From Streptomyces sp. NRRL F-6131 (GTDB lineage: Bacteria; Actinomycetota; Actinomycetes; Streptomycetales; Streptomycetaceae), in the NCBI GenBank assembly GCA_000719695.1, contig JOHN01000054.1, positions 1 through 53,920 on the forward strand: DNA of 53,920 nucleotides, read 5' to 3'. Below are positions 7,829 through 17,187 of the stretch, piece by piece (the first letter of the stretch is position 1; each line of letters starts with the position of its first letter). The notes under the pieces were generated by a model that ran no database searches, had not been told where the DNA came from, and saw nothing but the letters and a program-made list of their open reading frames with translations. Both the position numbers and the translations under genes were made by a program.

Positions 7829-8841
7829 CCGACCCGGCTCGCCGCGGCGGCCGCGTCCGCGGCGAGCAGGGCGTCGGCGACGGCGGTCCGGGCGTGCAGG
7901 ACGGCGTGCCCGGCCCGTTGCGCGCTGGTCAACCCGGCCGCGCGCAGGGCGGTGAGGTGCTGGGAGGTCCCGGCGGCGGAGAGCCCGGTGCGCCGGGCCA
8001 GCTCGGTGGTCGAGGCCGGTGCGTCCAGTTCGGCGAGCAACCGGGCCCGGGAACGCCCGAGGACGGCGGCGAGCGCCTCCGCCGGGTCGGCGGCCGGACC
8101 GGCCTCCCAGAGCGTGGCGACACCGCGCGCCGGATAGGCGAGCTGCGGCGGATCCGGCGGCAGCGTCCGGGTCAGCACCCTCGGCCAGGCGAACGCCGAC
8201 GGCACCAGCACCAGCCCGGCCCCGGCGTCCAGCCGCTCGACCGCGCAGTGCCGCTGGTCCAGGCGGAGCGCGGTGCCGTCCCAGCGGACCGTTTCGTGCA
8301 GCTCGTCGAGGACCCGGGCGGTGCCGTGCCCGGCCGCCCGGCGGGCGCGGTGCAGGACGTCCGCGTCCAGCAGCGCACGGATCCGGGCCCAGTGCGGCTC
8401 CAGCGCGAACTCCCAGTACGCCTCGATGTCGGCCGTCAGGAGGGGCAGTCGACCGACCGGGTCGTGGTGCAGGGGTTCGAGCACGGCCGGCAGTCTGCCG
8501 CCCCGTTCGGCGGCCATGATCTCAAGGTCGGCCCGGACCTGGTCGGACGGGGTCGCGGCGATCACGGCCAGCTCGTCGGCGAGCGAGGGAGCGGCGGTGG
8601 CGGGGACGGGGGTGAGGAAGTCCGGCAGGTGGCCGGCGGCCGGGACGAGCGCGGACAGCCGTCGCAGGGCGGGCCCGGCGGCGGTCGCCGAGGGGCGGAT
8701 CCGGTCGGCCCAGGGCCGGTGGAGCGCCGGGACGGTCGGTCCGGCCAGCGCCCGGAGGCTGGTCACCACCTCCCACATGGGGGAGACGGCGAACCTGGTC
8801 CGCGCCAGGTCGTCGGTCGAGAACGTGAGTTCGCTGCGCAT
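7825..8841 (-). CDS. ArsR-type winged-helix transcriptional regulator (DUF5937-like N-terminal domain)
   Basis: 338 aa. The C-terminal third is an ArsR/SmtB-like winged helix (TTELARRTGLSAAGTSQHLTALRAAGL, about residues 278-304). The N-terminal ~250 residues start with a domain typical of actinobacterial ArsR proteins (MRSELTFSTDDLARTRFAVSPMWEVV) and include CAVERLDAGAGLVLVPSAFAWPRV. No metal-binding cysteine motif is present, so it probably senses an organic ligand or a protein. It is divergent from the PEP-mutase-family gene at 8997, with a 155-bp spacer that likely holds a shared operator. Ribosome site GGGAGGGTGG precedes the ATG. From memory the pair is absent from this place in S. coelicolor. 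Confidence 0.85.
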   Translation of the reverse strand: MRSELTFSTDDLARTRFAVSPMWEVVTSLRALAGPTVPALHRPWADRIRPSATAAGPALRRLSALVPAAGHLPDFLTPVPATAAPSLADELAVIAATPSDQVRADLEIMAAERGGRLPAVLEPLHHDPVGRLPLLTADIEAYWEFALEPHWARIRALLDADVLHRARRAAGHGTARVLDELHETVRWDGTALRLDQRHCAVERLDAGAGLVLVPSAFAWPRVLTRTLPPDPPQLAYPARGVATLWEAGPAADPAEALAAVLGRSRARLLAELDAPASTTELARRTGLSAAGTSQHLTALRAAGLTSAQRAGHAVLHARTAVADALLAADAAAAASRVG

Positions 8842-8996
8842 CGAGGCCCGCCCACCCTCCCGCTCCGGCCCAGGATTCGGTCTCAGCTTAATCAGTGGAG
8901 GGGGCCCGCCGACCGGTCGCAGGATGACGGCGTCGCGCGGGCGCCACGGCCCGCGATCGCCCGGAACCCTCCCGAACCGAAAGCCGGTGACCCCTC

Positions 8997-9836
8997 ATGA
9001 CCACGTCCACCCCGCTCCCGCCGTCCAGCCTCCGCACGCGGGCCGAGCGGCTGCGGGCGCTGATCGCGGACGGCGTGCTCGTCCTGCCGAACGCCTGGGA
9101 CGCCGGGAGCGCCGCCGTGATCGCCTCGGCCGGTGCCCCCGCGATCGCCACCACCAGTGGCGGCCTCTCCTGGTCGCTGGGCCGGGGCGACGGTCAGCGC
9201 CTCGACCGCGCGACGGCCGTCGAGGCCGCCCGCCGGGTCGCCGCCGCCGTCGACCTGCCGGTCACCGTGGACGCCGAGGGCGGTTACGGGCCCGCGCCCG
9301 CCGATGTCGCCGAGACCGTTCGGGCCCTCGTCGGGGCGGGCGCGGTCGGCGTCAACCTGGAGGACTCGGCGGCGGTCGGCGGCCCGCTGTTCGCGGTGGA
9401 CGAGCAGGCCGAGCGACTTCGCGCGGCGCGGGCGGCGGCGGAGGCGGCGGGCCTGCCGGAGTTGCTGGTCAACGCGCGGACCGACGTCTTCCTGTTCGGG
9501 CTGGGCGGGCTCGACGACGTGCTCGTCCGCGCCGAGGCGTACGCGGCGGCGGGGGCGGACGGCCTCTTCGTGCCCGGCCTGCTGGACCTCGACGCGCTGG
9601 CCGCGCTCTGCGCGCGCTCGCCGCTGCCGGTCAACGCGATGGCCGTGGCCGGTGGGCCGGGCGTCGCCGAACTCGCCGCCGCCGGGGTGCGCAGGATCAG
9701 CGTGGGCACCGCCCTCGCGCAGCTCGCCTACACCGCCGCCCGCCGGGCGGCCGCCGAGCTGCTCGGGTCCGGAGTCCTGACGGAGCCGGCCGGTGCGCTC
9801 GGCTTCGGCGACGTCGACGGGCTGTTCCGGGACTGA
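8997..9836 (+). CDS. Isocitrate lyase / phosphoenolpyruvate mutase family protein
   Basis: 279 aa, a TIM-barrel enzyme of the PEP mutase/isocitrate lyase superfamily. Visible core: LVLPNAWDAGSAAVIASAGAPAIATTS, then VTVDAEGGYG (Mg-binding Asp/Glu), VGVNLEDS and LLVNARTDVF. The lyase KKCGH loop is missing, so it is not a true isocitrate lyase; it may be a carboxyphosphonoenolpyruvate-, oxaloacetate- or methylisocitrate-type lyase of unknown substrate. Divergent from the ArsR-type regulator, which probably controls it. Its 3' end, including the stop codon, is tandemly repeated in the spacer. Confidence 0.88.
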   Translation: MTTSTPLPPSSLRTRAERLRALIADGVLVLPNAWDAGSAAVIASAGAPAIATTSGGLSWSLGRGDGQRLDRATAVEAARRVAAAVDLPVTVDAEGGYGPAPADVAETVRALVGAGAVGVNLEDSAAVGGPLFAVDEQAERLRAARAAAEAAGLPELLVNARTDVFLFGLGGLDDVLVRAEAYAAAGADGLFVPGLLDLDALAALCARSPLPVNAMAVAGGPGVAELAAAGVRRISVGTALAQLAYTAARRAAAELLGSGVLTEPAGALGFGDVDGLFRD

Positions 9837-9872
9837 CGGGCCGTTCCGGAGCCGACGGGCCGTTCCGGGACT
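9816..9872 (+). repeat. 19-bp tandem repeat that duplicates the 3' end and stop codon of the PEP-mutase-family gene
   Basis: Three 19-bp units (GACGGGCTGTTCCGGGACT and two close copies) start at 9816, 9835 and 9854. The first encodes the last residues (DGLFRD); the gene stop TGA (9834-9836) straddles the unit 1/unit 2 border. The copies are therefore reiterations of the gene end. Confidence 0.88.
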
Positions 9873-9893
9873 GACGCGCCGGCGCGCTGTCCC

Positions 9894-9925
9894 GCCGTCC
9901 TGCCGTCCTGCCGTCCTGCCGTCCC
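9894..9925 (+). repeat. 8-bp tandem repeat (GCCGTCCT x 4)
   Basis: Four consecutive 8-bp units, the last ending in C instead of T. It is followed by GGGCC-ggc-GGCCC (9927-9939), a possible small terminator hairpin. Confidence 0.85.
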
Positions 9926-10010
9926 GGGGCCGGCGGCCCGGTCGTCGGCCGCCGGTCACCGGACCGGAGCGGTCCTGGCCGATCCGCCGCAGGAGCACGG
10001 TCCTCCGGCG

Positions 10011-10016
10011 TAGCCT
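10011..10016 (+). promoter_or_regulatory. -10 element of a probable leaderless promoter for nth
   Basis: TAGCCT lies exactly 6 nt upstream of the ATG at 10023, with no ribosome site between. Confidence 0.55.
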
Positions 10017-10022
10017 TCACGC

Positions 10023-10898
10023 ATGGCAGAGAGCAAGGTCCGGACGACCGCGTCTGCGGGGAAGCCGGTGGGGAAGGCCGTCAGGGCGCGCAAGCCCGAG
10101 TCACGGCTGGCGATGGTGCGGCGGGCACGGAGGATCAACCGGGAGCTGGCGGAGCTGTACCCGTACGCGCACCCGGAGCTGGACTTCGAGAACCCCTTCG
10201 AGCTGCTGGTGGCCACCGTGCTGTCGGCGCAGACCACCGACCTCCGGGTGAACCAGACGACACCGGCGCTGTTCGCGAAGTACCCGACGCCGGAGGACAT
10301 GGCGGCGGCGAATCCGGCGGAGCTGGAGGAGATCATCCGGCCGACCGGGTTCTTCCGGAACAAGGCGAAGTCGCTGATCGGCCTCTCGATCGCGCTGCGC
10401 GACGAGTTCGGCGGGGAGGTCCCCGGCCGGCTGGCCGACCTGGTCACCCTCCCCGGGGTCGGCCGCAAGACCGCCAACGTCGTCCTCGGCAACGCCTTCG
10501 GCGTCCCCGGGATCACCGTGGACACCCACTTCGGCCGCCTGGCCCGCCGGTTCGGCTGGACGGCCGAGGAGGACCCGGTGAAGGTCGAGGCGGCGGTCGC
10601 GGAGATCTTCCCGAAGTCCGAATGGACGATGCTCTCGCACCGCGTGGTCTTCCACGGAAGGCGGATCTGCCACTCCCAGAAGCCGGCCTGCGGGGCCTGC
10701 CCGATCGCCCCGCTCTGCCCCTCCTACGGGGAGGGCGTCACCGATCCCGAGAAGGCGAAGAAGCTGCTGAAGTACGAGATGGGCGGACAGCCCGGCCAGC
10801 GGCTGCGCCCGCCCGCCGACTTCCCCGGCGAGGCCGGCGCCCGCGCGGACGCCGCCGCGCACCACGGTGAGGTCGCCGACCTGGCGGTGGCCGAATGA
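10023..10898 (+). CDS. nth: Endonuclease III (DNA glycosylase/AP lyase)
   Basis: 291 aa. The helix-hairpin-helix ([18 protein letters not shown], with the catalytic Lys in GRKTA) is followed by the catalytic Asp in [14 protein letters not shown]. The C-terminal 4Fe-4S cluster ligands are C-x6-C-x2-C-x5-C ([17 protein letters not shown]). It removes oxidised pyrimidines in base excision repair. The N-terminus has a ~35-residue basic extension and the C-terminus a ~40-residue tail beyond the E. coli length. Stop overlaps the next start (ATGA), so it is coupled to the NUDIX gene. Confidence 0.97.
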   Translation: MAESKVRTTASAGKPVGKAVRARKPESRLAMVRRARRINRELAELYPYAHPELDFENPFELLVATVLSAQTTDLRVNQTTPALFAKYPTPEDMAAANPAELEEIIRPTGFFRNKAKSLIGLSIALRDEFGGEVPGRLADLVTLPGVGRKTANVVLGNAFGVPGITVDTHFGRLARRFGWTAEEDPVKVEAAVAEIFPKSEWTMLSHRVVFHGRRICHSQKPACGACPIAPLCPSYGEGVTDPEKAKKLLKYEMGGQPGQRLRPPADFPGEAGARADAAAHHGEVADLAVAE

Positions 10899-11641
10899 GT
10901 GGCCTGGGGGCGGTGCGGGGGGTCGAACGGGACGGCCTGCCGACCTGGCTGGAGCCGGTCCGGGACGCGGCGGAGCGGGTGCTGCCCGAGCAGCTGAGCC
11001 GTTTCCTGCCGCCGGACGAGGGCGGCCGCGCGGCCGCCGTGCTGATGCTGTTCGGGGAGGGCGCGTCCGGGCCGGACCTGTTGCTCATCGAACGGGCCCG
11101 TTCGCTGCGCTCGCACGCCGGCCAGCCGTCCTTCCCGGGCGGTGCGCTGGACCCGGAGGACGGTGACCCGGCGGGGCCCGGGCCGGTCGCGGCGGCGCTG
11201 CGCGAGGCCTGGGAGGAGACCGGCCTGGACCCGGACGGGGTGCAGGTGTTCGCGACGCTGCCCGCGCTGTACATCCCGGTCAGCCGGTTCGTGGTCACCC
11301 CGGTGCTCGGCTGGTGGCGCCGGGAGTCGCCGGTCCGGCCGGTGGACCTGGGCGAGACCGGCGCGGTGTTCCGGGTGCCGATCGAGGAGCTGACCGACCC
11401 CGGCAACCGGGCCCGGCTGCGGCACCCGTCCGGGCACATGGGGCCGGCCTTCGCGGTCGGCGGCCGGCTGGTCTGGGGCTTCACCGCCGGGGTGATCGAC
11501 CGGGTGCTGCACCACAGCGGGCTGGAGCGCCCGTGGGACGCCGGCCGGATCGTGGAGCTCTCGGACGAGGCGCTGGACCTGGTGCAGGGCGACCGGGAGC
11601 GTTCCCGCGCGATGCTCGGCCGCGACGTCGGGGCGCCGTGA
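10895..11641 (+). CDS. NUDIX hydrolase, CoA-diphosphatase (NudL/CoAse) type
   Basis: 248 aa. It shows the CoA-pyrophosphatase signature before the NUDIX box ([21 protein letters not shown]) and the box itself (GGALDPED ... [12 protein letters not shown], REUxEExGU conserved). These enzymes cleave CoA to 3'-phosphoadenosine-5'-phosphate and phosphopantetheine. Between the box halves is a small Gly/Pro insert. Translationally coupled to nth by a 4-bp overlap; both may remove damaged nucleotides or cofactors. Confidence 0.9.
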   Translation: MSGLGAVRGVERDGLPTWLEPVRDAAERVLPEQLSRFLPPDEGGRAAAVLMLFGEGASGPDLLLIERARSLRSHAGQPSFPGGALDPEDGDPAGPGPVAAALREAWEETGLDPDGVQVFATLPALYIPVSRFVVTPVLGWWRRESPVRPVDLGETGAVFRVPIEELTDPGNRARLRHPSGHMGPAFAVGGRLVWGFTAGVIDRVLHHSGLERPWDAGRIVELSDEALDLVQGDRERSRAMLGRDVGAP

Positions 11642-11711
11642 ACCGGACGGCGGCGGCCGGATTCCTCGGTCGTCCGCCCGGCCGGGCGGTCCGGCGTGGG
11701 AGGGTGTCCGG

Positions 11712-12896
11712 GTGAATGTCCTGGATGTGCTGTTGATCGCCGCCGCGATCGGGTTCGCCGTGTCGGGATACCGGCAGGGCTTCGTCGTCGGCGTGCTGTC
11801 GGTCCTCGGCTTCCTGGGCGGCGGCCTGCTCGCCGTCCAGCTGCTGCCGCTGCTGCTCGACCACCTCAGCCCCGGGACGACCGCCTCGGTGATCGCGGTG
11901 GTGGTGGTGATCGTGCTGGCGGCGATCGGCCAGGCGATCACCACGCACTTCGGCTGGAAGCTGCGCGGCCACATCGACCGCCGCCCGGCACGCACCCTGG
12001 ACGCCGCGGGCGGCGCCGTGGTCAACGTGATCTCCATGCTGCTGGTGGCCTGGCTGATCGGCTCGGCGCTCGCCGGGACGTCGCTGCCGACCGTCTCCAA
12101 GCAGGTCCGCACCTCGGCGATCCTGGGGGGCGTCCAGGACACGCTGCCCTCCGACGCGCCGAACTGGTTCTCGGACTTCTCCAAGGTGCTCGCCCGCAAC
12201 GGCTTCCCGCAGGTGTTCAACCCCTTCGAGCACGAGCCGATCACCCAGGTCGACCTCCCCGACCCGGCGCTGGCCGGCAGCCCGGCGGTGACGAAGGCGC
12301 GGCAGAGCCTGGTCAAGGTCGTCGGCACCGCCACCGCCTGCGGCAAGACCCTGGAGGGCAGCGGCTTCGTCTACGCCCCGCACCGGGTGATGACCAACGC
12401 CCACGTGGTCGGCGGCGTTGACGAGCCGACCGTGCAGATCGGCGGGGTCGGCCAGCTGTACGACGCGACGGTCGTCCGCTACGACTGGCAGCGCGACATC
12501 GCCGTCCTGGACGTGCCCAAGCTGAACGCACCGGCGCTGGCCTTCGCCGGCGAGGCGAAGACCAATGACAGCGCGATCGTCGCGGGCTTCCCCGAGAACG
12601 GCGCCTTCAACGTCCAGCCGGCCCGCATCCGCGGCCGGATCCAGGCCAACGGCCCGGACATCTACCACCGCGGCCAGGTGGTCCGCGACGTCTACTCGGT
12701 GCGGTCGCTGGTGCGCCAGGGCAACAGCGGCGGCCCGCTGCTGACGCCGGACGGCCAGGTGTACGGGATGGTGTTCGCCAAGTCGCTGGACAGTGCGGAC
12801 ACCGGGTACGTGCTGACCGCGGCCGAGGTGCGGGAGGACGCCGAGCAGGGCAGCACGGCCTCCGCCCGGGTGGACACCCAGGGCTGCGCGCTCTGA
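11712..12896 (+). CDS. MarP-type membrane serine protease (CvpA domain + trypsin-like domain)
   Basis: 394 aa from GTG 11712, preceded by GGGAGGG. Four hydrophobic segments in the first ~130 residues form a CvpA/colicin-V-production domain. A linker and a periplasm-facing trypsin-like domain follow. The triad is complete: His231 in MTNAHVVGG, Asp262 in RDIAVLDV, Ser339 in QGNSGGPLL. Two cysteines (in TACGKT and the C-terminal QGCAL) could form the disulfide known in M. tuberculosis MarP, which is needed for acid and oxidative stress survival. Its stop codon begins a 10-bp tandem repeat. Confidence 0.93.
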   Translation: MNVLDVLLIAAAIGFAVSGYRQGFVVGVLSVLGFLGGGLLAVQLLPLLLDHLSPGTTASVIAVVVVIVLAAIGQAITTHFGWKLRGHIDRRPARTLDAAGGAVVNVISMLLVAWLIGSALAGTSLPTVSKQVRTSAILGGVQDTLPSDAPNWFSDFSKVLARNGFPQVFNPFEHEPITQVDLPDPALAGSPAVTKARQSLVKVVGTATACGKTLEGSGFVYAPHRVMTNAHVVGGVDEPTVQIGGVGQLYDATVVRYDWQRDIAVLDVPKLNAPALAFAGEAKTNDSAIVAGFPENGAFNVQPARIRGRIQANGPDIYHRGQVVRDVYSVRSLVRQGNSGGPLLTPDGQVYGMVFAKSLDSADTGYVLTAAEVREDAEQGSTASARVDTQGCAL

Positions 12897-12953
12897 CCTG
12901 CGCCGACCTGCGCCGACCCGCGCTGACCTGCGCTGACCCGCGCCGACCCGTTC
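12894..12953 (+). repeat. 10-bp tandem repeat starting at the marP-type stop codon
   Basis: Six 10-bp units of consensus YGACCYGCGC. The TGA of the first unit is the stop codon of the protease gene. The sixth unit ends GTTC. Confidence 0.9.
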
Positions 12954-12980
12954 TGAGCCCGGTGGCTCACCGGTCCACGT

Positions 12981-13021
12981 GGGCCGGTGGGCCGGTGGGG
13001 CGGTGGGCCGGTGGGGCGGGG
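12981..13021 (+). repeat. G-run array with G-quadruplex potential
   Basis: Six runs of 3-4 G separated by loops of 1-5 nt (12981-83, 12989-91, 12997-13000, 13005-07, 13013-16, 13018-21), built from a GGGCCGGT-like repeat. It sits between two convergent genes. Confidence 0.6.
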
Positions 13022-13049
13022 AGCCCGGGAGGGGCAGGCGGGCGGTGGG

Positions 13050-13286
13050 TCAGGTGTCGCGGCGGAGCCGGGCGCCCACCCAGCGGGCGCGCCGGCCGAG
13101 GATGCGCGGGATGCCGAGCCGGCGCTGCGCCGAGCGGGGGTGGCCGTCCGCACCGTCGAAGCCGCCGTCGTAGCCGCTGTCGAAGCCGCGGTCGTCCGCC
13201 CACTCGGACCGGTGGGCGGAACGCTGCGAGCTGTTGCTGTGCTGTCGGCCGCGCGGGGCGCTGCCGCGATCGGGCATCCAGGTCAT
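13050..13286 (-). CDS. Hypothetical small Arg/Gly-rich protein
   Basis: 78 aa, MTWMPDRGSAPRGRQHSNSSQ at the start, then a Gly/Asp/Tyr/Phe-repetitive middle (DRGFDSGYDGGFDGADG) and a strongly basic end (LGRRARWVGARLRR). No membrane segment and no family I recognise; it looks disordered with a nucleic-acid-binding-like tail. Third codon positions are almost all G/C, which supports a real gene. Convergent with the MarP-type gene. The spacer 13287-13465 shows nothing else clear. Confidence 0.65.
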   Translation of the reverse strand: MTWMPDRGSAPRGRQHSNSSQRSAHRSEWADDRGFDSGYDGGFDGADGHPRSAQRRLGIPRILGRRARWVGARLRRDT

Positions 13287-13465
13287 ACCGCAATGGATGC
13301 CCCTGGGCCGACGGGGGTAACCGCCCGCAGGGGATTCAACGTGGCCTATGCGTTTGTCATATGAACGTCATCTCAGGGGAGTTGGGACCTCGGGCCCCGT
13401 TCCACCGTTCGGCCGACGGGACCCCGTCCTCGTGCCTCCCCGTGGCGCCCGCAGTCGGTCCCTGC

Positions 13466-14464
13466 TCAGTCCTTGTGGCGGCCGATCCAGTCCAGCAGCT
13501 CGGCGGTGAACTGCTCCGGAGCCTCCTCGTGCGGGAAGTGCCCGATCCCGGGCATCAGCCGCCAGCGGTACGGCGCGGCCACGTACTCGCCGCCGCCCAG
13601 CGCCGTGTGCGACAGCAGCACCGGGTCCGCCGCCCCCTGGACGTGCAGGGTGGGCGCGGTGATCGGCTTCTTCATCCGGCGGGCGAACTGGATGCCGTCC
13701 GGCCGGGCCATCGAGCGCAGCAGCCAGCGGTACGGCTCGATCGAGCAGTGCGCGGTGCTGGGGATCCGGATCGCCTGCCGGTACGCGGCCACCGCCGCGC
13801 GGTCCAACTGGTTGCGGCCGGTCCAGGCGTCCAGGTAGCGACCGACCAGCGCGGCGTCGTCGGCCACCAGGCGGCGCTCCGGTATCCACGGCCGCTGGAA
13901 GCCCAGCACGTGGTCGAATGCGGCCATCTGCTTCCGGTCGGTCAGCAGGGCCCGGCGGAGGTCCCGGGGGTGGGCGGCGGAGACCACGGTGAGGCTCTGG
14001 ATCACCGAGGGCCGCATCACGGCGGCCACCCAGGAGAGCGTTCCGCCGGAGGCGTGGCCGACCAGGTGCGCCCGGTTCTCGCCGAGGGAGCGGATCACCC
14101 CGGTGATGTCCAGCGCGAGGTTGCCCGGGTCGTAGCCGCGCGGGGTGCGGTCGCTGCCGCCGATGCCGCGCAGGTCCAGGGCGACGGCCCGGTAGCCGGC
14201 CTCGGCGAGCGCGGTCAGCTGGTGGCGCCAGGCCCACCAGTACTGCGGCCAGCCGTGCACCAGCAGGACCAGCGGACCCTCGCCGAGCTCGGCGATGTGG
14301 AACCGGGCGCCGTTGGCGGCGAGGTCGCGGTGGGTCCACGGCCCGGCCTGCCGGACGTCCCACGCGGCCCCGGGCGTGCCCTCTGAGTCGCCGACGGCGC
14401 CGGGGACGGTACCGCCGGCGCTGGCGGACGGCTGTGCGGGCACGGGCTTCTGGTCGAGCGACAT
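13466..14464 (-). CDS. Alpha/beta-hydrolase-fold protein with replaced nucleophile
   Basis: 332 aa, similar overall to epoxide-hydrolase-like alpha/beta hydrolases. Oxyanion region LLVHGWPQYWWAWRHQL (from residue 67), DLRGIGGSDR, a cap domain with FQRPWIPERRL, acid GAADPVLL and His in GIGHFPHEEAPEQF are all visible. The nucleophile elbow reads VGHASGG: the position normally held by Asp or Ser (residue 138) is Ala (codon GCC, 14051-14053), with a Ser one place later. The enzyme may be inactive or have a shifted nucleophile. The start has a CACGCT 6 nt upstream, which suggests a leaderless mRNA. Confidence 0.88.
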   Translation of the reverse strand: MSLDQKPVPAQPSASAGGTVPGAVGDSEGTPGAAWDVRQAGPWTHRDLAANGARFHIAELGEGPLVLLVHGWPQYWWAWRHQLTALAEAGYRAVALDLRGIGGSDRTPRGYDPGNLALDITGVIRSLGENRAHLVGHASGGTLSWVAAVMRPSVIQSLTVVSAAHPRDLRRALLTDRKQMAAFDHVLGFQRPWIPERRLVADDAALVGRYLDAWTGRNQLDRAAVAAYRQAIRIPSTAHCSIEPYRWLLRSMARPDGIQFARRMKKPITAPTLHVQGAADPVLLSHTALGGGEYVAAPYRWRLMPGIGHFPHEEAPEQFTAELLDWIGRHKD

Positions 14465-14560
14465 ACCGAGAGCGTGTCACATCCGCGCGCCGGACACGCG
14501 CCCGGCACTCGCACTCGGGCCGTTCGGGCCCGTCGTGCGTCCGGTCGTCTCTCCGGCGGC

Positions 14561-14615
14561 GTGTCCGGGGCGTGTCCGGGGGCGTGTCCGGCGGTGCGTC
14601 CGGTCGCGTGTCCGG
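14561..14615. repeat. ~12-bp tandem repeat downstream of the holin-family gene
   Basis: About five units related to CGTGTCCGGGG, with small length variation (11-13 bp). It lies in the spacer just past the stop of the minus-strand gene at 14631. Confidence 0.7.
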
Positions 14616-14630
14616 GACGCGCGGCGGGGC

Positions 14631-15107
14631 CTACGGGATGCGGCCCAGGGCGCGGTCGATCTCCTCCTGGGTGGCGGGGCGCGGCCGCGCGTTCTTCAGG
14701 ACGTCGGCGGTCTTCTGCGCGCCCTCGATGGTCCGGACCGGCTTCTCGATCTTCTTGAACGAACGCAGCGCCAGCAGGCCCAGCAGCACGGCCAGCAGCA
14801 GGTACGCGCCGGCCACGATCAGGAACGACCAGCCGAGCGAGAGCCCCAGGGCGTGGATGCCGAACGCCGCGGCGGCGCTCAGCATCGGGACGGCGGCCAG
14901 CGCCACCACGCCGGCGACGCCCAGCGAGACGCCGCCGGAGACACCGCGCTTGACGTCGGCGCGGATCTCGGCCTTGGCGAGCGCGATCTCGTCGTGGACC
15001 AGGGCGGACAGGTCGGCGGTGGCCGCGGCGAACAGCTGCCCCACCGAACGCTCACCCTCGTAGGGCGCCCGGCCGTTGCTGGACGGGTCTGCGGCTCCTG
15101 CGGGCAT
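14631..15107 (-). CDS. Phage-holin-superfamily III (DUF1469-like) membrane protein
   Basis: 158 aa from ATG 15107, preceded by AAGAGGAG; the upstream in-frame codon at 15152 has no such site. An amphipathic N-terminal part (SVGQLFAAATADLSALVHDEIALAKAEIRADV) is followed by two membrane helices (about residues 65-90 and 97-122) and a charged cytoplasmic tail (RSFKKIEKPVRTIEGAQKTADVLKNARPRP). This is the usual layout of actinobacterial holin-X proteins, which are chromosomal and not evidence of a prophage. Function unknown. Downstream of nhaA on the same strand. Confidence 0.85.
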   Translation of the reverse strand: MPAGAADPSSNGRAPYEGERSVGQLFAAATADLSALVHDEIALAKAEIRADVKRGVSGGVSLGVAGVVALAAVPMLSAAAAFGIHALGLSLGWSFLIVAGAYLLLAVLLGLLALRSFKKIEKPVRTIEGAQKTADVLKNARPRPATQEEIDRALGRIP

Positions 15108-15126
15108 CAGCGATTCTCCTCTTCGG

Positions 15127-15154
15127 CCGTGCGGCGAGTGACGCCGCCGCACGG
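15127..15154 (-). terminator. Hairpin between nhaA and the holin-family gene
   Basis: A 10-bp perfect stem (CCGTGCGGCG with CGCCGCACGG) and an 8-nt loop. It is downstream of nhaA and directly upstream of the holin-gene ribosome site, so it may be the nhaA terminator or a 5'-leader structure. Confidence 0.55.
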
Positions 15155-15296
15155 TGCGGCTCCCGGGCGCTTCCGGGGGACCGGGGCGGGCCCGGTGGCG
15201 TCGGTGGACTGTCGACAGTTCAGAATCATGCCCCTACCGGACGAGCGGACACCACTCCGGGGGCCCCGGCGAGGGACGTGTTCCGGGCGGGTCGGC

Positions 15297-16715
<1,419 letters not shown>

Positions 16716-16843
16716 GTGCGGCCTCCTGGGGGCGGGGACGGTGTACGGAGATGCACCGGTGGTGCATTGCCGACCAGACTTCCCGGCTCGCCCTGTGACG
16801 CGGTTCCTGATGCGTCCTTGACAGTGTAACGGGAACGGGAAGG

Positions 16844-16860
16844 TGACATCCGGATTGTCA
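16844..16860. promoter_or_regulatory. Inverted repeat upstream of nhaA
   Basis: TGACA-TCCGGAT-TGTCA, with a palindromic centre, about 130 bp upstream of the nhaA start in an AT-richer stretch (16815-16875). A TTGACA (16818-16823) lies next to it on the plus strand. Operator candidate in the 472-bp divergent spacer 16716-17187. Confidence 0.4.
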
Positions 16861-16999
16861 TACTTCAGGACTTAAGCCTCGGCGGCCCGTTGTGCACTCG
16901 TCCGTACGGTCGCTCGGCACCCGAACGGAGTCGGTGGCATGCAGACGGGTGAACGGCTCCCTATCGTCGGTCGCAGGGCCCGGCCGCTTCCGGAGCCCC

Positions 17000-17064
17000 G
17001 TTCCCGATGTCCGTTCGCGATGTCCGCCCGCGATGTCCGTTCGCGATGTCGGTTCCCGATGTCC
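17000..17064. repeat. 13-bp tandem repeat, 5 units
   Basis: Five units of 13 bp, consensus GTTCGCGATGTCC (units start at 17000, 17013, 17026, 17039 and 17052), in the divergent spacer upstream of the serine hydrolase gene. A partial sixth unit follows. Confidence 0.92.
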
Positions 17065-17187
17065 GTTCCTGGAGGGCTCCACCCCGGAGTCCGTTCCCCG
17101 CCCGTGAGGACGCACCACCGTGCCCAGACCGCCCCTCTTATCCTTCCGCCCGCATCCGACGCGGTCCCCCCGCCGGAGCGCAGCGCG

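Noticed and set aside
12961..13280. Overlapping plus-strand ORFs starting MGRWAGG
   Set aside because: They are translations of the GGGCCGGT repeat and of the antisense of the 78-aa gene.
13305..13375. ECF-sigma promoter (GGAAT/GTT type) before the small hypothetical gene
   Set aside because: The elements TTGAAT and GGTTAC are present on the minus strand but only 12 bp apart, too close for a promoter.
14631..15107. Prophage remnant, because of the holin-family call
   Set aside because: Holin-superfamily III proteins are common chromosomal proteins in actinobacteria and no other phage gene is nearby.
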